From the NCBI GenBank assembly GCA_004151065.3, contig NWUY0300016962.1, positions 82,561 through 95,610 of the forward strand: 13,050 nucleotides of DNA, given 5' to 3'. The translations under genes were made by a program, and so were the position numbers. The stretch is from Larix sibirica. Its lineage: Eukaryota > Streptophyta > Pinopsida > Pinales > Pinaceae. Of this stretch, positions 8,854 through 13,050 are shown in pieces. Under the pieces are notes generated by a model. That model saw only the letters and a list, made by a program, of their open reading frames with translations, did no database searches and was not told where the DNA came from. How positions within the stretch are numbered: position 1 is the stretch's first letter; every line of letters starts with the position of its first letter.

Positions 8854-9750
8854 TCATATGGTCTTTAGAAGAGTCCTTGTATTCAGATTGAACAGCTTTT
8901 CCTTTATTGTCATGCTACTTATGGACTGAAGAACTACCTCTTGTGAAACTTGGAAGATTGATTTTCCTGAAGCTTGCATGTTCAAGTCAATTTTTTCAAC
9001 CATTTCTTGGGCATGTTTCAAATTAGCTGGCACTTTATCCCTCAGTTGGTACCTCATTTCACCATTAAATGACTCCATGTAATGAATGACGATGGACCCA
9101 TCTAGAGGATTTATATCTTTGTGGAGACATGAAATTAGATTGTTGAATCTTTTATTAAATTCTCTCATAGTTTCATTTTCATTTTTCTTAATATTGTTGA
9201 GAGCAACCAAAAGGTGTATGCCTTCTTTCTTATCCCCCCATCTCTTAAGGAAAGCTTCTTCCAACTCTTTGTAGTTCTTCAAACTGTCATCACTCTACTC
9301 TGAAAACCAGTTGAAGGCATCCTCTTTAAGGGATAATGCAAACAATTTCATTTTCACATCATCAAGGCTAGGCAATCTCAAACAATTCTTTGTGTAACAA
9401 GTTAAAAAGGTCTTACAGTGGGATACAACACTTACAACATTATTTCCTTGAAAAGCAGGCAATTTATCAATTTCCTTCTCAGGTACATTATGAGGGTATC
9501 CAGGCATTGCATTGAAATCTAAAGGACTAAAGTAATCACCCATTTTATTGACTTGTAAATTATCAAATAAAAGTTGAATGTCTGAAAGAGACTCGGATCC
9601 AAGATTGTCAAGGATCCTACGAGAAGCAGGTTTGCTTCTTCTCCTTCGATAAACCCGTTCAGGTTCATGAATGAAATGAAGAAAAAAATTTGAATTCCTT
9701 CTTGTAGAATACCTTGTTAAATTATTTGACAGTGGATTCGTCGGATGATC
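8854..9750 (-). pseudogene. Gag capsid region
   Basis: This would form the virus-like particle. The frame is open from 9750, after a stop at 9751-9753, through an Arg-rich stretch (ERVYRRRRSKPASRRIL) and LFDNLQVNKMGDYFSPLDFN. The first in-frame ATG I see is at 9541-9543, but the conserved frame extends above it, so the true start was probably upstream and is lost. The plant retrotransposon gag core follows (DDVKMKLFALSLKEDAFNWF, then ELEEAFLKRWGD and MREFNKRFNNLI). A TAG at 9295-9297 interrupts it, and the same frame then continues to 8854. A frameshift near 8962 comes before the last 35 codons of that frame, so the true continuation is in the next frame. Confidence 0.85.
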
Positions 9751-9830
9751 TTAGTCAAATTCAAAAATTCACTAGATACATCAAACAAAGCAAAAAACAA
9801 AAAGTCATATTTCGGGAATAAGAATGTTTA

Positions 9831-9848
9831 TCCCCGGCAATGGTGCCA
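9831..9848 (-). other. tRNA-Asp primer binding site
   Basis: The minus strand reads TGGCACCATTGCCGGGGA. From memory of plant tRNA-Asp(GUC), its 3' end is complementary to TGGCGCCGTTGCCGGGGA, so 16 of 18 bases fit and both differences are G-to-A changes. Minus-strand DNA synthesis would start here. It sits three bases from the LTR edge, as expected, and this primer is common in plant Tat and Athila elements. Confidence 0.88.
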
Positions 9849-9851
9849 AAA

Positions 9852-9935
9852 TGTTGCTGCCTAATATGCACCTCATGTAATGTGCCATAAATATCCAAGC
9901 TACTGGGTGCATCCTTGGGGGAAAGTCTCGAGTTG
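9852..9935 (-). repeat. Remnant of the 5' LTR
   Basis: These 84 bases match 1750-1833 without gaps at 66 positions by my count. The edge at 9852 begins with TG on the plus strand, that is, the LTR ends in CA in element orientation. The copy is cut at the N at 9936, so roughly 2 kb of this LTR, including its promoter, is missing. Confidence 0.8.
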
Positions 9936-9936
9936 N
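9936..9936. other. N at the junction of the two elements
   Basis: To the left is LTR sequence of the minus-strand element. To the right, from the first bases, is RT coding sequence of a plus-strand element. The single N may mark a collapsed gap or an assembly join rather than a real breakpoint. Confidence 0.6.
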
Positions 9937-9937
9937 T

Positions 9938-10883
9938 CAAGACGTACGACAAGAATATCATTCAACATGCCATACCGATAAACGAAGATGCCAAGCCTCA
10001 CCGACAGAAATTGAGAAATATTAAAAGCCAGCCCCGTTAGTAAAGAAAGAAATTTAGAAAATGGTTGAAGCCAAGATCATAACTCCAATAAGGTACTCAT
10101 AATGGCTCTCAAATTCGGTGCCAACTAGAAATAAAATAGGGGAAGTAAGAGTTTCTATTGATTTCAAGAATTTGAATGCAGTTTCAAAAAAGGATAATTA
10201 TCCCCTTCCAAACATGGAGCTTCTGCTACAAAGAATTACACGTTCTCATATGTTGTCATTCCTAAATGGATTCTTAGGTTTCAATCAAGTGGCAGTAAGA
10301 AAAGAAGGCTGACACAAGATAGCATTTACTACTCCTTGGGGTACTTATCAGTTTTTGTGAATGCCCTTTGGCTTGATGAATGTGGGGGCTACTTTTAAGA
10401 GCTATGGATTATGCATTTCGAGATATCGTGCAGAATATATTGGAAATATACGAATATGATCTCATGGTGTATTTGAAGAAAATAAATGATCACATCAAGC
10501 ATCTCCAACAGGCATTTGAGCGATGCTGCATGTATGGAATTTCCTTAAGCCCAAAGAAATCAATTATAGGAGTTATTGAAGGCAAATTACTTGGCCATAT
10601 TGTTTGCAAATATGGAGTAAGATTTGATCCTAAAAGAATTAAGGGTATAAAGCAAACTGCTTTACCTACACATCTGAAAGCTATGCAATCATTTTTTGGA
10701 AAAATTAACTTTATTCGTAGGTTTATTCCTAATATTGCTCAGATTACTAAACCTTTGAATAAGTTGTTAAAGAAAGGTGCAGATTTCAAATGGGATGATG
10801 AATCAAAGAAAGCATTTGAAGATGCTAAATATGCAATCATGCAAGCACCGATATTGGTAAGTCCTGAATATTCCAAGCCATTT
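9938..10883 (+). pseudogene. Reverse transcriptase, plus-strand element
   Basis: It starts with LKTYDKNIIQHAIPINEDAK just after the N, then shifts frame near 10030. Further blocks are VRVSIDFKNLNAVSKKDNYP near 10160, FLNGFLGFNQVAV, TTPWGTYQFL, MPFGLMNVGATF near 10370, RAMDYAFRDIVQNILEIY, LLGHIVCKYGV, INFIRRFIPNIAQITKPLNK near 10720 and a C-terminal stretch to about 10880. Stops lie at 10310-10312 and 10358-10360, and a frameshift lies near 10396. The active-site box at 10449-10460 reads YEYD instead of YxDD, so one catalytic Asp is lost. The longest open part is 10380-10919, of which the last dozen codons are out of frame with RNase H. Confidence 0.9.
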
Positions 10884-11299
10884 CAATATTCTCTTTTGCA
10901 TCTGTCGACACTATTGTAGGAGTACTATTACAAAAGAACGATCAAGGTGAAGAGCAACCCATTACATTCACGACCAAGGATTTAACCAATTCAAAATTGA
11001 AGTATCATCTCATGGAAAATAAATCCTATGCACTTGTGATGTCACTAAAGCACTTCAGAGTATATATCGGTTACTCAAAGGTCATAGCTTATGTACTACA
11101 CCCAGCAGTAAAAGAAATCTTGAAACAACAAGATTGTCTGGACACCAGATGAAATCGGATCACGAAGATCCAAGATTCTGATTTGGAAATACAACCCACC
11201 AAATTGATTAAAGGTAGAGGGATAGCTCAGTTGATGGAAGAAGGAAATCCTCCCTATACTGTTTCTTGGATATCGTCAGAGATCAAACCATTCAAGGCC
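10884..11299 (+). pseudogene. Native RNase H, plus-strand element, degenerate
   Basis: It continues RT after a frameshift near 10883. Blocks are IFSFASVDTIVGVLLQKN, EEQPITFTTKDL, KYHLMENKSYALVMSLKHF, YSKVIAYVLHPAVKEIL near 11090 and LIKGRGIAQLMEEGN near 11220. It has one internal stop, TGA at 11150-11152. The acidic catalytic positions read Phe, Lys, Leu and Gly by comparison with ordinary Ty3 RNase H, so all four are missing, as in the minus-strand copy. The linker that follows is Pro- and Ser-rich and leads straight to the integrase zinc region after a frameshift near 11310. Confidence 0.83.
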
Positions 11300-11309
11300 T
11301 TGGATGAAA

Positions 11310-12177
11310 GAATCCTGATGGGGTAATACTTACATGTGTTGATCCTCCAGAAGCACACAACTTGATGGAAGAGTTTCACAAGGGACTATTTGGTGGTCAT
11401 CATTCAGCTTCTACTACTGCCCACCAGATATTAAGATCAGGTTACTATTGGTTGTTCATTTTCCAGGATGTATATAAGTATGTTCAAAGTTTCCAACCTT
11501 GTCATCTTTTCACAAGAAAATAGAAGCTCATCACCTTGCCATTACAGCCATTACAGATATTATCTCATTCTTCAAATTATTATCCATGAGGTAGTGGATT
11601 GGTTGAGTCAAGAAACAGGAACCTGATGAATATCATTAAGAAGATTCTTGGTGAAAATAAGAGAATTTGGGACAGTAAGGTAAAATATGCAGTATGGGCA
11701 GACATAATCACTTGCAAAGAATCAACTGGAAAGTCGTCCTTGCGAGCTAGTACATGGGATTGATGTTACTATGCCTATTCATATGAAGTACCATGCATAC
11801 AATATACTCTAGCAGCATTCTCCATAGCCTAATGTTATCCAACAAAGAATCAACCAACTCATAGAACTTCATGAACATCAAAGAAAAGCTTTCTATCACC
11901 TAGCACAAAATCAAGAAAAGGTTAAAGGTAAATTTGATAAGAAGTCTCGCCAACGTAACTTCCATAAAGGTGATGTTTTCCTTCTATGGAACAAAAGAAG
12001 TGAATAGCCAGGAAAAATGGTAAGTTTGAAATTCTTTGGTTAGGATCATATCAAATTGATGATGTTGCAGGTAGTACCAACTCTTTCCGCCTAAGCCACC
12101 TTGATGGAGAAAAGCTTCATTTTCCTGTAAATGGGAAAATACTGGAAAAAAAAAAGTACTACATATGTGATATTTGA
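11310..12177 (+). pseudogene. Integrase with internal deletion, plus-strand element
   Basis: The N-terminal zinc region reads DGVILTCVDPPEAHNLMEEF, then HKGLFGGHH and RSGYYWLFIF, with the first Cys replaced by Phe (SFQPC), and ends in a TAG. At about 11547 the sequence jumps from LPLQ to ILSHSSNYY: compared with the minus-strand copy, about 270-280 bases, including both catalytic Asp residues, are missing. The Glu block (GLVESRN) remains. It continues through NIIKKILGENKRIWDSKVKY, a frameshift near 11740, LVHGIDVTMPIHMKYH with two stops, RNFHKGDVFLLWN, a frameshift near 12005, and a GPY-like module (LGSYQIDDVAG) that ends in FPVNGKIL and TGA at 12175-12177. Confidence 0.88.
11539..11556 (+). 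repeat. Tandem 9-bp repeat at the integrase deletion point
   Basis: CCATTACAG occurs twice in direct succession (11539-11547 and 11548-11556) exactly where the integrase core is missing. It codes for PLQPLQ where the other copy has a single PLQ. It is probably a scar of the deletion by slippage or end joining. Confidence 0.7.
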
Positions 12178-12340
12178 TGCCTATTGGGCATCCCCATCTT
12201 TGTATATTAGAAGATTTAGTTGCATTTATGAGTTTCTATGCATTGCACTTGTTGTTCCTACATTTGAGTTTAGTATTTGAGTATCTATGCATTGCATTTG
12301 TCATTATTTCATATTGAGTTACCATTTTTCATTATGAACA
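12178..12340 (+). other. Untranslated 3' region with an imperfect 49-bp tandem repeat
   Basis: Noncoding stretch between integrase and the polypurine tract. A unit of about 49 bases starting TGAG at 12229 is followed by a second at 12278; both contain CTATGCATTGCA, and they agree well over the first half and less after it. Such repeats are common in this part of plant gypsy elements. I see no open frame of note. Confidence 0.55.
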
Positions 12341-12354
12341 AGGAAGGACGGGAG
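12341..12354 (+). other. Possible polypurine tract
   Basis: AGGAAGGACGGGAG, a purine run broken by one C, followed at once by TGTC, a plausible LTR start. The position, about 165 bases after the integrase stop, matches that in the other element. No second LTR is available to confirm it. Confidence 0.5.
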
Positions 12355-13050
12355 TGTCTTCCTCCGATGCATTTGATGATGTTGTTTTTATATGTGTTTG
12401 TGGCTCTATACATATCTAGAATATTCTAGAGGTTCTCATGCACTCCCAAGAAGAGCACATGTCCCACAATTGGAGCTAGTGTTACGCCTCTGCAGTTCAA
12501 AGTGTTCTAGCAGGTCGTTGGTAGAGAATGGCTAAAAGACCAAGTGTGAGGCTCTCTATTGTGGTTGGCCATGGCCGGTCCCCTTGGGTTTTACTCTTGG
12601 AATTACTACGGCTTAATGGCATTGTTGACTACCCCTTTATAGGTATTTTATCCCTGGGCTTGGCATTTGGGGCTTCCAAGTGTGGGCCATTGGGTCACAT
12701 GACCACCATCTTTTTATTCCTTAAGGGCGACTATGCTTCATCTAAGGATGTCATCCCTAGTCCATCACCTTTTTCACACCCCATTTGGACCCTCTCTACA
12801 GCTATTTAGTCCCTCTCTGGCCAAATTGGCCCTATGACATCATCATGTTGATCAAGCCTCAAGCTAAGGCAAGGGGGTTGAGGGACTTTTCATCATTCTA
12901 GGATTACTTGGGGCATGATGTTCCCCCTTTGGCTCACTCTTTCTGTCACGGTGAGGCCTTAGATTTCTTATTTTAGCATGTTTTCATCATTTTATTCTAG
13001 TTTAGGGTCTAGTCCTCAACATGTGGGTGACATTCCCTAATTTTGTCTTA
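12355..13050 (+). other. Possible 3' LTR start of the plus-strand element; no gene
   Basis: If the tract before it is real, this is U3 and beyond, starting TGTCTTCC and running past the window edge. I see no clear similarity to the 3' LTR of the minus-strand element. A 93-codon open frame at 12528-12809 has no recognisable domain and is probably chance. Short palindromes lie at 12415-12430, 12567-12576 and 12819-12831. A TATA-like TTTATAGG occurs near 12636 with no matching signals around it. Confidence 0.35.
12415..12430. promoter_or_regulatory. 16-bp palindrome with a heat-shock-element core
   Basis: TCTAGAATATTCTAGA is a perfect palindrome. It contains GAA, two bases, TTC, two bases, GAG: two perfect and one imperfect alternating 5-bp units of a heat shock element. 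It lies 60 bp into the putative LTR. Function is speculative, as such motifs arise by chance in AT-rich DNA. Confidence 0.25.

Larger units (their letters stand above)
1750..9935 (-). mobile_element. Ty3/gypsy Tat-type LTR retrotransposon, decayed, 5' LTR truncated
   Basis: All parts of one LTR retrotransposon occur in order on the minus strand: 5' LTR stub, tRNA-Asp primer binding site, gag with zinc knuckle, aspartic protease, acquired RNase H, RT, native RNase H, integrase, polypurine tract and 3' LTR. An integrase after RT places it in Ty3/gypsy. The tRNA-Asp primer site, the lack of a chromodomain and the second RNase H point to the plant Tat lineage. The coding part changes frame roughly ten times and holds well over ten in-frame stops, so it is a dead copy. 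Only 84 bp of the 5' LTR remain, ending at an N, while the 3' LTR is about 2.1 kb. A target-site duplication cannot be tested because the outer 5' LTR end is missing. Confidence 0.9.
9937..12354 (+). mobile_element. Second Tat-type retrotransposon, 5'-truncated, decayed
   Basis: RT, native RNase H and integrase follow in order on the plus strand, with a possible polypurine tract at the end. LTR, gag, protease and the acquired RNase H are missing, because the copy starts inside the RT N-terminus. As in the minus-strand copy, no RNase H lies between native RNase H and integrase and there is no chromodomain. Shared peptide blocks (INFIRRFIPN, LKHF, LIKG, FPVNG) show the same broad family, but the many differences mean they are not recent sister copies. 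Confidence 0.85.

Noticed and set aside
9761-9961. 66-codon open frame on the minus strand
   Set aside because: It runs through the N, the LTR stub and the primer binding site, so it cannot be a gene.
12528-12809. 93-codon open frame on the plus strand
   Set aside because: It has no recognisable domain and no supporting start context, and it lies in a putative LTR. Its length is compatible with chance in a more GC-rich patch.
1-13050. CRISPR arrays, tRNA or rRNA genes, bacterial-type operons
   Set aside because: I saw no regularly spaced repeats, no cloverleaf-like tRNA sequence and no rRNA motifs. The only tRNA-like signal is the primer binding site.

Overview
The window looks like repeat-rich nuclear DNA of a land plant, most likely a gymnosperm; the species is a guess. 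It is AT-rich, contains no intact host gene that I can recognise, and about 80 percent of it is made of two decayed Ty3/gypsy LTR retrotransposons of the plant Tat (non-chromovirus) type. The evidence is a primer binding site complementary to plant tRNA-Asp, protease, reverse transcriptase (RT) and integrase motifs of that group, and an extra RNase H domain of the kind acquired by Tat elements.

Layout: 1-1749 is AT-rich sequence without a recognisable gene. 1750-9935 is one element on the minus strand. In its own reading direction it has a stub of the 5' LTR (9935-9852), the primer binding site (9848-9831), gag (9750 to about 8400) with a zinc knuckle, a gag-protease linker, protease (about 8110-7705), the acquired RNase H (7545-7188), a linker (7139-6714), RT (6712-5880), a degenerate native RNase H (about 5870-5283), integrase (5221-4057), a polypurine tract (3875-3862) and a 3' LTR of about 2.1 kb (3861-1750) with a TATA box and a polyadenylation signal. 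9937-12177 is a second, related element on the plus strand, starting abruptly inside the RT region and carrying RT, native RNase H and an integrase with an internal deletion. A possible polypurine tract lies at 12341-12354, followed by sequence that may be the start of its LTR. The two elements point away from each other and meet at a single N (9936).

In life, Gag would form the particle, protease would cut the polyprotein, RT and RNase H would copy the RNA primed by tRNA-Asp, and integrase would insert the DNA. Neither copy can do this now: reading frames are broken by many stop codons and frameshifts, the protease has lost its catalytic Asp, the plus-strand RT has a damaged YxDD box, and the plus-strand integrase lacks two of its three acidic residues. 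The most informative points are the acquired RNase H lying between protease and RT, the loss of catalytic residues in the native RNase H of both copies, and a likely assembly or rearrangement junction at 9936. I found no CRISPR array, RNA gene, bacterial-type operon or new defence-like system.
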